The notes: generated by a model not told the origin, from the letters alone. A DNA stretch of 64,000 nucleotides from Cryptomeria japonica (GCF_030272615.1 NC_081413.1:556475136-556539135), one strand, 5' to 3'; shown: positions 11,751 to 23,296, counted from the stretch's first letter. Numbers and translations: made by a program.

Positions 11751-14340
11751 ATTATAAATACATCCATTGGAAAAATAAATAAAATTAGGTAAAAGGAACA
11801 ATCCTACACCAATAGAATGTATTCATGGTCACTAGCTTCATAAGTGAATCTAACATTGTCTAGAGTGTCAACCTTCTCTAACAAGGCCCTACCATCTCAA
11901 CCATTTCTCATGAAAAGTGATATTTTACATCAGCATTCTTATTATGAATATGATAGATGGTATTCCTTGCAAAAAATATAACTTTAGCTATCACAGTCGA
12001 TTCTAACAATCTTGTAATTAAAAAAATCAATCCTTAGACCAAGTCTCCATAGCCAAACTACCTCCTCAAAGGCATGTGTAGCAACAATATACACTAATTT
12101 TTTGGTGGAAAATATAGCTATGGGTTGTATTTTAATCATATATCTCCAAATAGAGAAAATACATGACCACTAGTGGACCTTCAATTATCTAAGTCATTTG
12201 TCCACACTGCATTAAAAAAAACATACATATCCAATTATTTGTCCACATTCTTAGGACCATAATAACACAAGTACCAATCAAAAGTTTCACACAAATATCT
12301 AAATATCATTTTAACAAAAATACAATTCTCTTTACCAAGGTTAAACATAAACCTACTCAAAACTCCCACTACTTAGGTAATATCTAGTCTTTTGTAAATA
12401 ATTGCATACATCAAGCTGCCAATAGTTCTAGCTTACAAGTTAAAAATCCTATCAAAATCATAATCATATTTAGGACATGTGTCAAAATTAAGCTTAATAT
12501 CAACATGAAATGGAACATTGACTCGTTTATATTACATCATCATAAAATGCTATCCATATGCTTACTCTAACTCAACCAAAACTTTATATATACTTAACCC
12601 TTGTTAATATCCATCCCAAGAATATATTTAATAGCCCACAATCCCTTGTCAAATGTGCCAGAAATCTAAGTTTGGGGTTCCCTGATTATCACCTTGTTGT
12701 TACTAATAAACAATGTATCATCCATATACAAAATAATGATTGGTATTTAATCATCAATAATGTTAACATAAATACATTTATCTTTCTCACTCCTAACAAA
12801 ATCCAAACTAGATGCAAATAGATCAAACTTTTGATACCACATCTTTGGTAAATTTTATAGATGATACAATGAATTTTTCAACATGCAAACCATGTTTTCC
12901 ATTTCATAGCAAAAATATATGGTCATTACATATAAATCTCCTCCTTAAGATCCCCTTGCAAGAAAATAGTTTTAACATGCATTAGATAAATCTCAAAATC
13001 ACAAGCTATAATACTAAATAAAATAAATTTATATACTAAATAAATTAGTGACAAGATTTTTTTTTAAAATCATTAAATTAACTCCTTGTCTCTAGGAGTA
13101 GCCCTTGACCACCATTCTAGCCATATACTACTCTATCCAACCATTTGCACCAAATTTATTTTTGTATGTACCCACTTGCAACTAATGGGGTTTCTTCCCC
13201 TACAAAAATTAACAATATCTGAGGTGTCACAACTATTCAATTTCATCGTCTTCTCTTACATGACCTGCATCCAATAATCACTATCCTTTCAAGAGAGAAC
13301 CTCACTAAGAGATCTAGATTCATCACTAATGCTAAAAAGAATACATACCATAAATATAGTTGAAAATACTTTTCAATTAAATTCTATTATATTGTAGATC
13401 TCCTCAAGGTAGGATAAATGGGAGCTACCTATTCTTCTATTTTCTTATCCTCCACATATCATTTGAACTCCAATTTAGACCATCTTCTTCCTATTTTCCA
13501 TCCTCTAATCCATTTAATTATTCTTCCACATGTGTATCTCCTTGATTTTATTATTTTTGTGTCAAAGTGCACCAATTTTATTTTTTCTTTTTCTTTTGTG
13601 TTTTATTCACCTAAATAATCTCTAAACTCCCTAAAAATCATACCTCTACAAAAAAGATTTTTTTGGCTTAGAAGATTTCAAATCTTACAATCTTTACCAT
13701 TCTCATTGTAACCAATGAAGATTTAAATCTATTTTTTTTAATCTAACTGGATCAATTTTCCTAAAGCACATGAACATAAGCATTACAACCAAATATCATT
13801 AAACGTGAAACTAAATCCTTTTTTCCTATCCACGCCTTATTAGAATTTTTATCAAAGAGATCAATTAATCGAATAAAAAGTAATAATACTTTGGTTATTC
13901 ACCCAAATGCACTAATTAGCTATGTACCACTCAACATACTTTAGTTCTTTTCATTAAGATTTAGTTCATTCAATTGTTACCTATTTTTTTTTATAGTATA
14001 AGGTGTAATATTCAATTAAATAATACTTGTACATTTATAAAATTCATGAAAATCCTTAGAGTAATATTCATCACCATTGTCAAATCTCAAAACCCTGAAG
14101 TTATTTTATTTTCAAGTAAGGTTTAAATTCCTTCATTTTAGTGAAAAATTCATATTTTGAATGCATGGAATAAATTTAGGTTTATCTAGAGACATCAACA
14201 ATGAATGTAACATACTAATGATATTTACTCGTACAACATTCATCAACTAGACCAAACACATTTGAACGAATGGTTTAGAACAATCCCTTAGCTCCATTAC
14301 TTCCAACAAGAAATGAAGATGTATTTTTTGAATCAATGTT
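11750..14340 (-). pseudogene. copia retrotransposon pol remnant
   Basis: Read on the minus strand, the usual copia order is visible. Degraded integrase comes first, with DNGDEYYSKDF near 14050 and a KAWIGKKG-like block near 13850. Reverse transcriptase follows, with NPISCKWV near 13190, a GDLKEEIYM block near 12940 and an intact YMDD at 12728-12717. RNase H comes last (GSLMYAI near 12420, RSTSGHVFSLFG near 12170, DVKYHF near 11840). Stops and frameshifts are frequent throughout, so no protein can be made. Gag and the LTRs were not identified. It abuts the LTR fragment of the plus-strand copia at about 14360. Confidence 0.7.
14082..14157. repeat. 76-bp sequence duplicated at 14863-14938 (source copy)
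   Basis: This stretch of copia integrase (minus strand, FKEFK region) reappears with about four mismatches at 14863-14938, inside the gag of the plus-strand copia. The surrounding sequence is not shared. Confidence 0.85.
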
Positions 14341-14359
14341 TTGGATCACACTCTGTGAA

Positions 14360-14674
14360 GTGTTATGTTGCAGGAATCAATCCAAGTTGTGGGTTGACGT
14401 GAATACTCCTATTGAAGAAGTTATTCTACTTGGGCTATATTGTACTCGTTATTTTTAGTAATAGAAAGCATTATACTTTTAGAGTGTGGGGTTTTTTTCC
14501 TAAAATGATTTTCCCCAAGTATATCATGTATTCACTATGGTATATTATTTGCATATTCATTCCTATATCTAAATGTGTTTCTATATGTAATAGTTAAATA
14601 TTGTAAAGAAAATTTGTACTATATTTGACACTAGATTAGTGTTAGAAAGCATTTTACACATTTGCTTCTTTTCA
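14360..14674 (+). repeat. 5' LTR fragment of plus-strand copia
   Basis: It ends in CA two bases before a primer-binding site. It has a GTGTGGGGTTTTTTTCC box followed by gattttccccaag, the U5-like arrangement of copia LTRs. The left edge is not resolved, and no 3' LTR partner was found. Confidence 0.55.
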
Positions 14675-14676
14675 AT

Positions 14677-14688
14677 TGGTATTAGATC
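14677..14688 (+). other. primer-binding site
   Basis: TGGTATTAGATC matches, with small changes, the TGGTATCAGAGC complement of the 3' end of initiator tRNA-Met used by most plant copia elements. It lies two bases after the LTR end. Confidence 0.65.
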
Positions 14689-14862
14689 TTGGCCAACTTT
14701 GTTTCCATTATTGGGTATCAAATTTTGTGTACTAATCTCAATTTGAGTAGGGGCTTTTGCAGAGTATTTTCAAAATCTTTTTGTAGGAACAAGATGGCAA
14801 GCACATATGGAAAAATCAAGATGGATAAATTTAGGGGCACTAAATTTGATCTATGAAAGTTA

Positions 14863-14938
14863 AAATCTCAAAACCCTGAAGTTATTTTATTTTCAAGTAA
14901 ATTTTAAATTCCTTCATCTTAGTGAAAAAATCATATTC
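14863..14938. repeat. 76-bp patch copied from copia integrase into gag of another copia
   Basis: Near-identical to 14082-14157. It replaces gag sequence between KFDL-KL at about 14850 and DQDLWV-like codons (agatcaagatttatggg) at about 14958. It is followed by a short attcat-type repeat. It looks like filler DNA from break repair or conversion. Confidence 0.75.
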
Positions 14939-16658
14939 ATATTCATATTCATACTCATAGATCAAGATTTATGGGTTGCAGTATCTAGAACAAAACCAAC
15001 CACCATGGCCTAGGATGTTTGGAATGTAATTGATAAAAATTATAAGGGCCTCATAAGGGTATATTTGGTATAATTTATTTTATTAAACCTCAATGAAGAG
15101 AAGATTGTGAAAGATCTTTGGAAGAACCTTGGAGATGTTTATCATGCTAAATTATTAGCAAAAAAGATTTTTATAAGAGATGGAAGATGGAGGATCAATT
15201 TCTAATTATCTTAATGCATTTAATATGATAGTTTCTCAATTGGGTTTTGTTGATGACAAGATTGAGGAGTAGGATAGTTGCATTGCTATTTTCTAATTAG
15301 TTACGAAGGAATACTTCTAAGTTAGATAAGGAGGCTCTTGCAATTCATGAAAGATCAAAAGAGAAAGAAAAGAAGAAGGACAAGAAAGATGAAGGATGTT
15401 GTGGGATCTAAGTATCCTGGAAATTCTAAGGTAAAATGTTGAATTGCAAAAAAAATTGGTCACGTGTAAAGAATGTAAATATGAGAAAAAGAAGAAGAAA
15501 AGAAACCCCTCCAATTCAAAATCCAAAAATTCCTCTCAAGATGAGGGTGAATCCTTTGTTGCATCCTTGGCAACACATGCATCAGAAGATGTGTGGTTGA
15601 TAGATTTGGGTGCATTATTCCCCATGACCTCACATCGGGGTTGGTTTAAATAGCATGAATAATATGATGGTGGGAAGGTGTATTTCAGTGATGAACCTCA
15701 TCTAAATATTGTTAGTTGAGGAAGATTCAATATTAGAATCCATTATGCAAGAGTGAAAGGGTTTACAATGTTCTATATATCCTAGATTTGGCACTAAACT
15801 TACTTTTGATAGGTAAATTTAGTGAATTGGATGTTGAAGTTGTTTTATCACAAGGTGAATGAAATATGACCATAGGGGCTATGGTGGATCCTAAGGGTAT
15901 TTAGATAGTCACCTTGTATAAGATTGATGCACACATTATACAATGTAATAGTACTTTTGTGGAGCCTAAGAAGAGGGCTCACTATTCTCCATCCTCTTTG
16001 TTAGATCAATCTACAAAGAGGTGTGTTGCTTTGATATATGATGGTTGTTCTTTCTAGGTTCCTAAGGGTGTTAATAATTTGGATATGAAACTTCTCGTAG
16101 AGAAGGCAATGTTATGTCACCAAAGAATTGGTCACATAAGTGAGAAGGGTCTCAAAACCCTACAAAATAAATGCCTCATAGAGGGGCTTGAAGGATGTAA
16201 TCCCATGGGATGCAAATGGGTGGTCAATAAAAATTATGGTCTTGATGGTAGTGTTGAGAAGAATAATTCATGGTTGGTCACCAATGGGCATTCCTAGGTT
16301 AAAGGAATAGATTATAGTGAGATTTTCTCTCTCATTGTGAAGCTAACATCCATTTGGTTCTTGTTATAACTTGTTATAACTAATGACAGAGAAATAAATC
16401 AAATGGATACGAAGACAACATTCATTCATGGTGATTTGGAAGAAGAGATCTATATGTCACATCCAGAGCATTTTATGGTGAGAGGTAAAGAGAATCTGGT
16501 TTGCAAGTTGAAAAAGTCTTTATATGGTCTGAAGCACTCTTCTAGGATGTGGTATCTAAAATTTGATACTTATGTGTTAATTTTGGAATTTTAGAGATCT
16601 AAATTTGATCATTGCACATTTACTTAAAAGCTAATAATGGTTGCATTCTTATTATTGT

Positions 16659-17242
16659 TAAATAAACTAGAAGACATAAAATGGGTGAATCAATATTCAA
16701 GTATAACCCAAACTCTTCAACATCAATATTAATTCAACTCCTTACTAAAAACATATCAGAAATAATAAAATAGAACATTCATCACAATTGCACAAGAAGA
16801 CACCAAATTTACGTAGAAAGCCCAACAAGAGAAAAAACACGGTGAGCAAGTTGCTTGGAGATATTGTCCAAATCCAACCTCACAAATTAAAACAAGGTTA
16901 CATTAGGTTTTATGGGCAAAAACCCAAAGGAAGTTGTAACTCCCTAAAACACAGTTTTATGGCTACAACCAAAGGAATCTAACTACTCCCTATGAATCAC
17001 AACACTTATGAACCCATATCTTTAAATGTAGATAAATGTAATATATTCTTCACGACCTATGTGACACCTTTCATGCCTTCATGTTAATCAAGCAACTTAA
17101 ACTACTTGCATACATGAACTTCAAAAGATAAGGTACAGAGAGAAAAACAAAAGTAGAAATAGATGCTATTGATTCCTAATCTTCCAATTTCTATTCTTCC
17201 ATCATCACTACTCAATTGACATCAATGAAAACATATGAAACA
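16659..17242. mobile_element. 584-bp insertion in copia reverse transcriptase, 8-bp target duplication
   Basis: The RT reading frame stops making sense at 16658 and resumes at 17243. Both edges carry attattgt (16651-16658 and 17243-17250). Taking out the insert plus one copy of the 8 bp rejoins the copia frame without a gap. An 8-bp duplication is typical of hAT elements, but I see no convincing terminal inverted repeat. The insert contains a cccaacaagagaaaaaacac motif of the kind also seen at about 29318. Confidence 0.7.
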
Positions 17243-18174
17243 ATTATTGTAATATATACAGATAATATGTTATTTTTTGGGAATGGATATTTTATTTCTA
17301 ATTTGAAGTATTGGTTGTTAGCACAATTGAAAATGAAAGATCTAGGTGCAACTAGGTACATTCTAGGAATGGAGATTAAAAGAGACAAAGCTAATAGAAA
17401 TATTTGGTTAAGCCAAAATTATATTTGAGTTTTATGTTGGAGAGATTTAGCATGATAACTTGTAGATCCATGATAGTTAATACTACACTACGAACAAATT
17501 TATCTAAGGAGAATTTTCCAATAACTCCTACTAAGGTGGACATGGCCAGTGTACCATGTGCAAGTATTGTTGGCAGTCTTAGGTATGATATGGTTTGTAC
17601 AAGACTATACATTTTCCAAGCAATGGGAGTCTTGAGTTGATATATGGATGATCCTAAATGGGTGCATTGGGATGCAATTAAGAGAGCGTTTAGATATTGG
17701 AGGGGTACTTTTGAGTATTCCTTATATTTTCATGGTTATCCTACTAGACATCAATATTCTATGTGTATCCATGGATATTTGGGTTCAATAGATGGGTAGG
17801 CAAAATTAATAGTAGAAGATCCACCAATGGTTATGTTTTTATTATATTCGGTTTTGTTATTAGTTGGGTGAGTAAGCATTAAGTTGTAGTCACTTTGTCC
17901 ATGACAAAAGTAGATTATATGAAAACTATTCATGCTTGTAAGGAATTCGTTTTTCTTAGATGGTTGTGTACAAATATTGGGTTTGACGTAGGCTTGATTG
18001 ATATATGTGGCAATCAAAATTCCATTTGCTTACCAAAGAATTTGAATTTCCATGCCAAAACAAAACATATAGATGTTCAGTTTCATTTTGTTCAAGATAT
18101 GGTAGAGTGTAAGGTATGCAACCCTTAACTATATCACAAAATAAAATAAATAACTCAATTTCACATTAATAAGA

Positions 18175-18336
18175 AAATGAAATGAAATAGGGATGACCCC
18201 ACAACGTAGCAGTTAGTTGTGAGCCTCCTACATGGGAGGTCTTTGGTTCGAGTCTACTCGATTAGTTCTTAGCTCTAGGGAAACTAAAAATACCGCTTTG
18301 ATTGTGAATTGTCAAAAAAAAGGAAATGAAATGAAA
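18175..18336 (+). mobile_element. tRNA-derived SINE with target-site duplication
   Basis: The body is 18188-18323 (about 136 bp). It has a pol III A-box-like stretch (gtagcagttagttg) near 18206 and a near-consensus B box (ggttcgagtc) at about 18245, about 40 bp apart. It ends in an A-rich tail (gtcaaaaaaaagg). Both sides carry a perfect 13-bp duplication, aaatgaaatgaaa (18175-18187 and 18324-18336). This is the signature of LINE-assisted retroposition. It is not a tRNA gene, since no cloverleaf is evident beyond the two boxes. Confidence 0.8.
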
Positions 18337-18649
18337 CATCATCAATATATGAGTACATATTACATATTCACATGAAGTAATTTCAAATCATGAATATAGA
18401 GTAAAATAACATAATGTGCAAGTGAAGGTTACCTGGGCTCTCTAGCCCATCTTATCATAAAATTATAATAAGGATATAATTGATAGAGTCTTTGCTAATA
18501 GGATATGATATAGAATATATAATAATAAGAAAACATTCATCTATTTAAATGAAACACGCGGCCTTGTCCAAACCACTTCAAACCGTATATAATTAGATAG
18601 ATCCTAAAAAGAAGATCTAGTCTTTGTTAATCAAAATTTAGCACTCATC
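18337..18649. other. unassigned spacer
   Basis: AT-rich sequence with no recognised feature, between the SINE and the gypsy integrase fragment. Confidence 0.3.
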
Positions 18650-19840
18650 ATGGAAGGTAAACCCAAATTACATACAGAAATAAAATCTACTTTCCTTAAT
18701 CTAAATAATACAAAACATGCCATCAATGGTCTAAATCATAAGTTTGAAATACCCCTTGCCCTTCAAGAAGCACACTCAAACTTTAGGGGTAGAAATTTTG
18801 GCAGTAAATCTTTGGTAAATAAATTTTTACATATGGGATACTATTGAAAATTAATGCAAAAAGACTATTTTTTATGTGTCAAAAAGTGCCCTCAATATCA
18901 ACAACTTAGCAATCTCATTCGAGCTCCTACACAGGAACTACATACTCAAGCTTCTCCTTGGCCATTTTCAACATGGGGTCTAGACATTAATAGAAAAATA
19001 TCCCCCCCCACCTCTTCTAAAGGAAATACTTTAATAATAACAGCTACACATTACTTTACGAAGTCGCTGGAAGCTATTGTACTTTGATCTACTAACGCTG
19101 AAGCAATTGTAATTTTCTTCTAGACAACGTCATGTCTTGTTTTGGATTGCCTTCTACTCTTGTCTCTGATAATGTTACGTCATTCAAGAACAAAGAAGTG
19201 AGGCAATTCTTAGGGAAATTCCATATTCAACATCGATTCTCTACACTTTATTACCTTGAATCTAATGATTAGTTTAAAGTATCCAATAAAACTATTGAAT
19301 AAATATAGTGAAAAACTATAAACAAACATGGTAAACATTGGCATACTCAGTTACCTTATGCATTACATGGTCATGTCTCACAAGCATTCGCATTGTTACT
19401 AACAAAACTCTATATAATCTTATCTATGGCATTGATGATATTATGCCTTTAGAGTTGGAGATTTCATCTTTGCAAGTTTCCCTTAAAGGGTTAATTGATT
19501 ATGACACCATGAAAAATGTTTGCATCAACTTGAGTTGCTCGATGAATACTGGTTAAAGGTTGTCAAACACCATCAATCATATCAAATATATCTCTTTAAA
19601 CATTATTAAAAAAATATTTTTTCCCAAAATTTCAAAGTAGTTGATCTCATTCTCTATGAGAATTAGAGAAATATAAATGTAACTCCAAACCAAAAAGGAA
19701 AATTTAGCCTTAACTGGTTAGGTCCTTACATAATCACCTTGGTTTATGGTCATGGTGCTTCTATCCTATCTTCAATGGATGGTAAAATCTTAAAGGAGCC
19801 AATTAATGCAATGTATCTTCATCCATATTATGCATAGGAT
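18650..19840 (+). pseudogene. Ty3/gypsy integrase fragment
   Basis: The reading contains an HHCC-like start (EAHSNFRGRNFGSKSLVNKF, then VKKCPQYQQ, where the last Cys has become Tyr) and the core SPWPFSTWGLDI with its first catalytic Asp. Further on come TATHYFTKSLEAI, a second block FGLPSTLVSDNVTSFKNKEV near 19150 with the second Asp, and a C-terminal stretch (WLGPYIITLVYGHGA) ending at a stop near 19838. The order matches plant gypsy integrases of the Tat/Athila type. Stops at 18845 and 19085 and later frameshifts show it is dead. No LTR or RT is attached. Confidence 0.75.
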
Positions 19841-20310
19841 TGTTTTATAAGGCGTGTGCATGACACTTGTTCCCTTTTAGCGTTTGAAGTTCATTATGTT
19901 ATGTCATTCCCTTGGTTACACATTGGTCTTTCTTTGTGTTATGATGTGTGTGTATGTGGTATTTAGAAGTATAAATTACATGTATTATGTTCTATGCAGC
20001 TTATGCATCATTTATTATTTAATTTACATGTATTTATGTTCTAATCATGCATTATTTATTATGTATTTTAAACATGCATTATGTAATTCATGTTGTGATC
20101 TAGTATATCATAATGTAAAATATTTCGTTTTAATTAATATTTTAATTATGTTTCTTTTCAACATTGAAATATTATATTTGCATGTTATTTTCTAAATTTT
20201 TAACATTGTACATCATTAGGTTATCATTGTATTTAGTTATACATAGGTCTCACATGTGTTTAATTAAATAATGATAACATCTAATCTAACATACATCACT
20301 AACCATATCA
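19841..20310. other. AT-rich spacer
   Basis: AT-rich sequence with repeated atgcattatttattatg-like wording (20000-20080). An open frame of 103 codons (19884-20195, plus) is rich in Tyr, Leu and Cys codons, as AT-rich chance frames are. Nothing functional is recognised. Confidence 0.35.
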
Positions 20311-20970
20311 TATGCATACATTTGTACTAGACAAAACATTGCCTAAGCAGTGGGAGTTCTTTCCAAATATGTTTCTAATCCTAGTAGAGTTCACTGGGAT
20401 ACCCTCAAATGAGTCTTCAGATATTTGAAGGGTCCCTCTGAGTATTCTTTGTGTTATCATGGTAATTTGGTTGAAGACGTAATTTCCTTTGATATTCATG
20501 GTTATGTGGATTCAGACTAGCCAAGTGATATTGATAGGAAAAGATCAAAAAGTGCTTATGCGTTTACTTTAGTTGGTGGCGCAATTAGTCAGATGAGTAA
20601 GCGGCAGGCTGTGGTTGCTTTCTCCACTACAGAAACATAATATATGCTAGCTACTCATTCTTGTAAAGAAGCCATTTGGCTTAAAAGACTGTGTTCAGAT
20701 ATTGGAATAAAACAAGGTGCAACAACAATTTATTGTGACAGTCAGAGTGTGATCTGTCTAGCTAAGAACCTGGCATTACATGCTCAAACCAAACGCATTG
20801 ATGTTCAGTATCATTTTGTTAGAGATATGGTTGAAGATGGTAGGGTGAAGCTAGTTAAGGTAGAGACTTTGATGAATGTTGCAGATTCTTTAACTAACAT
20901 TGTGAGTACAAAGAAGTTCAGATGGTGTTTGGAGTCTATGGGCCTCATGGCCCCTAGCAATTAAATTATT
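20311..20970 (+). pseudogene. copia RT/RNase H 3' fragment upstream of the shared LTR
   Basis: The frame starts inside the end of RT (CTRQNIA..AVGVLS) near 20318 and continues through RNase H (YLKGPSEYSLCYHGNLVED; KRSKSAYAFTLVGGAIS). It ends with an intact-looking stretch at 20644-20964 (EAIWLKRLCSDIGIKQG, YCDSQSVICLAKN, KRIDVQYHFVRDMVEDG, ESMGLMAPSN). The same C-terminus ends the neighbouring copia at 26124-26155. It leads directly into a polypurine tract and the LTR at 21019. The 5' part of this copy is missing. Confidence 0.8.
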
Positions 20971-21007
20971 GTATTGATACTCCCTTTTCTCTTGCAAGGT
21001 GTTCAAC

Positions 21008-21018
21008 AAGTGGGAGAA
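21008..21018 (+). other. polypurine tract of the left copia copy
   Basis: Aagtgggagaa lies immediately before the TGTTGAG start of the LTR at 21019. The same tract precedes the LTR at 26212, so each LTR was a 3' LTR of an internal region on its left. Confidence 0.75.
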
Positions 21019-21920
21019 TGTTGAGAAAATGGTGTCTCAACCTTGCATTTACATGAGGTTACTATTTATAGTAAGTTTTCGTTTGAGCACAAATGGTATG
21101 AAATTATTCCCAAAGTTTTTGGTTGGCTAGATAAGCATGCCAGTAAATTTATGTCACGAGATAATATCTAGTTTTGAAGTATTAAAGTTTCTAAATTTGG
21201 AGGGTACGATGAAAGGTTTAAATTTAATTTTGAGGACTTTACAGGCCCCCAAAATGCCCTGAAAAGTGGACATAAATAGCATATCAATTTACCCAGTGAT
21301 AAATAACTTCACCATCTTTCTGACGCTTCAAACGGTTTGTCAATCGACACACAGTTCACAAGTTATGGCCTCTGAAAGTTTGGACTCCTGAAATAGGAAA
21401 TATAAATTGCATCGGACACACAAATGAGCTATAAAAGGGAGGAACCCAGGTTGATGTGTAAATTGACATGTCATAGGGCATCTAGAATGGAGATAAGGTC
21501 TGTTCTACTTTATTGGGTGGTTGTAGCCCATGGTTTTGTAATACTGTTTGATGGTTTTTTGTATTGTATCTCCTATTATGAGGTGCGTGAGATAAAGGTT
21601 GTGTGTAAGAGTCTTGTGGCTATTGAGTTGCCTTTGAGTCTCTGATTAGTGGTACTCCTATGAAGAGCTTGTTTTTCAAGTATATTGTAATCTGTAATTG
21701 ATTACTAAATAATATATTGAGTTGCTTTTGAAGTGTGAGGTTTTTCTCCTGAAAGGGTTTTCCCAATGTAAATCAATGTGTTATTGTGTTGTGGTATGCA
21801 TGATATTTTGTTTATTTTTTATTCAATTTATATAACTACTATAACGATCCGTAAAAAAAATCCATTACCCTCCTCTCATGGTTAGTGTAGGAAGTTGTTA
21901 TGCTACTTAACTTCCTTACA
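21019..21920 (+). repeat. copia LTR shared by two internal regions (left LTR)
   Basis: This 902-bp LTR begins TGTTGAG and ends TTACA. It is a direct repeat of 26212-27111. It is flanked on the left by RNase H plus a polypurine tract (a 3' LTR context) and on the right by a primer-binding site (a 5' LTR context). It carries a TATA box at 21430. Identity to the right LTR is around 85 percent by eye. Confidence 0.85.
21430..21436 (+). promoter_or_regulatory. TATA box in copia LTR
   Basis: TATAAAA in the context gagctataaaagggagg, within the expected U3 part of the LTR. The equivalent position in the right LTR (near 26627) reads TGTAAAA. Confidence 0.6.
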
Positions 21921-21922
21921 AG

Positions 21923-21933
21923 TGGTATCAAAG
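21923..21933 (+). other. primer-binding site of copia element
   Basis: TGGTATCAAAG, two bases after the LTR, matches the initiator tRNA-Met complement used by plant copia elements. Confidence 0.8.
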
Positions 21934-22045
21934 TCTTATCACATTTGGTTTCAGTTGTGGTTTCTTGGGTTTTTTTATCTAATCTAGATTTGAGTTGGAG
22001 CTTGGGCAAAAGATACTTTTTGATCTTGTCGTAGGATTTTTTTAG

Positions 22046-22850
22046 ATGGCAAGTTCGTCACGAAGAATAGAGGTAGATAAATTTAATGATAGTAATTTTG
22101 AGATGTGGAAGCTGAAGATGGAATATATGCTAATAGATCGAGATCGATGGGATGTTGTTGATCTGAATGTCTCAAAACCCTTAGATCCTACTATGGCTAC
22201 TCAGTATGATGTTATGGACCAAAAAGGAAAGGGTTTAATTAGATTGTGCTTGACAAACTCTGTTATGATCAATGTCTACCAAGGGAACTCTGCAAAGAAA
22301 TTATGGACTAAGCTTGGTGAGATGTATCAAGCCAAATCTTTATTAAATAAAATTTTCTTAAGGAATAAATTGTATTCCTTGAAGATGGAAGAGGGTGAAT
22401 GAATTGCAGACCACCTAGAAGCATTTAATATGTTGGTGTCTCAATTGGTATCTATTGGTGTTAAGATCGACAAAGAACATAAATGCCAAATCTTTCTTTC
22501 TTCTTTGTTTGATTCGTGGGATTCTCTTGTTATGGCTATCGATAGTAATTCTATTGTTTTGAAGTCTGAAGATGTGGTGGATGCTCTACTTGGTGAAGAG
22601 ATGCGGAGGAAGGTATCCATCAGTTCGAAGGAAGCCCTAACTTTTTGTGGAAGGCATAAGAAAAAAGGTAAGAAGGATGAGAAGCGTAATAAGTCCAAAT
22701 CCAAAGAGAGATTGAAATCTCTTGGAAATTCCAAAGTCATTTGCTAGAATTGCGGTAATTCAGGTCACATCTGTAAGGACTACAAAAAAGAAAAGAAGAA
22801 GAAAAAGAAGTTTGATTCGGGTTCTGAGTCCGAGAAGGAAGACAGTGATG
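22046..22850 (+). pseudogene. copia gag
   Basis: Starts at ATG 22046 (MASSSRRIEVDKFNDSNFEM), 113 bp after the primer site. It contains the DUF4219/UBN2-type gag pattern (FEMWKLKMEYML, KLWTKLGEMYQAKSL, NKIFLRNKLYSLKMEEG). A stop at 22400 (TGA, the only break in this half) interrupts it; the frame continues as IADHLEAFNMLVSQL. A CCHC zinc knuckle lies at 22743-22785 (CxNCGNSGHICKDY) just after a second stop at 22744. A Lys-rich tail follows. The sequence is close to functional but carries at least two stops. Confidence 0.8.
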
Positions 22851-23296
22851 CATTAATTGCAGCTTTGGCTATTCATGTAGGTAATGATGCATGGTTAATT
22901 GACTTAGGTGCATCTTTTCATATGACTTGTAATAAGAATTGGTTTTCTGAATATGAAGAATTTAATGGAGGAAATGTGTACTTTGGTGATGATTCACATT
23001 TAGACATTATTGGTCGAGGTAAAGTTAGGATCAGGTTTGCTCATGGTAGAATAAAAAGGATTAGCGGTGTGTTGCATATCCATGGATTAAAATAAAATTT
23101 ATTATCTGTGAGAAAAATGATAGATGTGGGTATGCAGGTAGTCTTTTCTAATGGAAGATGTCAAATGATTAAAGGTGTTATGGTGATTGCTAAAGGTGTC
23201 AAGTTCGACACTTTGTATAAGGTTGAGTGTAATACCACTTTTGTAAAAAGTAACTATGTGGATACTTCAACGGAAGATTTGAGGGTTTCATCTTAG
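22851..23296 (+). pseudogene. copia aspartic protease region
   Basis: The frame reads AIHVGNDAWLIDLGASFHMT, then YFGDDSHLDIIGRGKVRI and a LHIHGLK..LLSVRKM block, the copia protease and the segment leading to the pre-integrase domain. The catalytic Asp-Ser-Gly is Asp-Leu-Gly here. The degraded copia at 15591 has the same change. A stop at 23093 and another near 23294 break the frame. Confidence 0.75.

Larger units (their letters stand above)
14794..18113 (+). pseudogene. degraded copia retrotransposon (gag-PR-RT-RNaseH, integrase deleted)
   Basis: Gag starts at ATG 14794 (MASTYGKIKMDKF) and is soon broken by a foreign 76-bp patch. Protease is near 15591 (VWLIDLGALFPMTSH, with Leu in place of the usual Ser of Asp-Ser-Gly). 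The pre-integrase block (LCHQRIGHISEKGLKTL) begins near 16112 and runs in one frame straight into reverse transcriptase (GCKWVVNKNYGLDGS) near 16210, so the integrase core is missing. RT continues (TTFIHGDLEEEIYM) and is split by a 584-bp insertion at 16659-17242. It resumes with YTDN in place of the catalytic YVDD, then RNase H to HIDVQFHFVQDMVE near 18100. Many stops are present. The 3' LTR is missing. Confidence 0.8.

Noticed and set aside
18188-18323. tRNA gene
   Set aside because: A and B boxes are present, but there is no cloverleaf; the A-rich tail and 13-bp duplication show a SINE.
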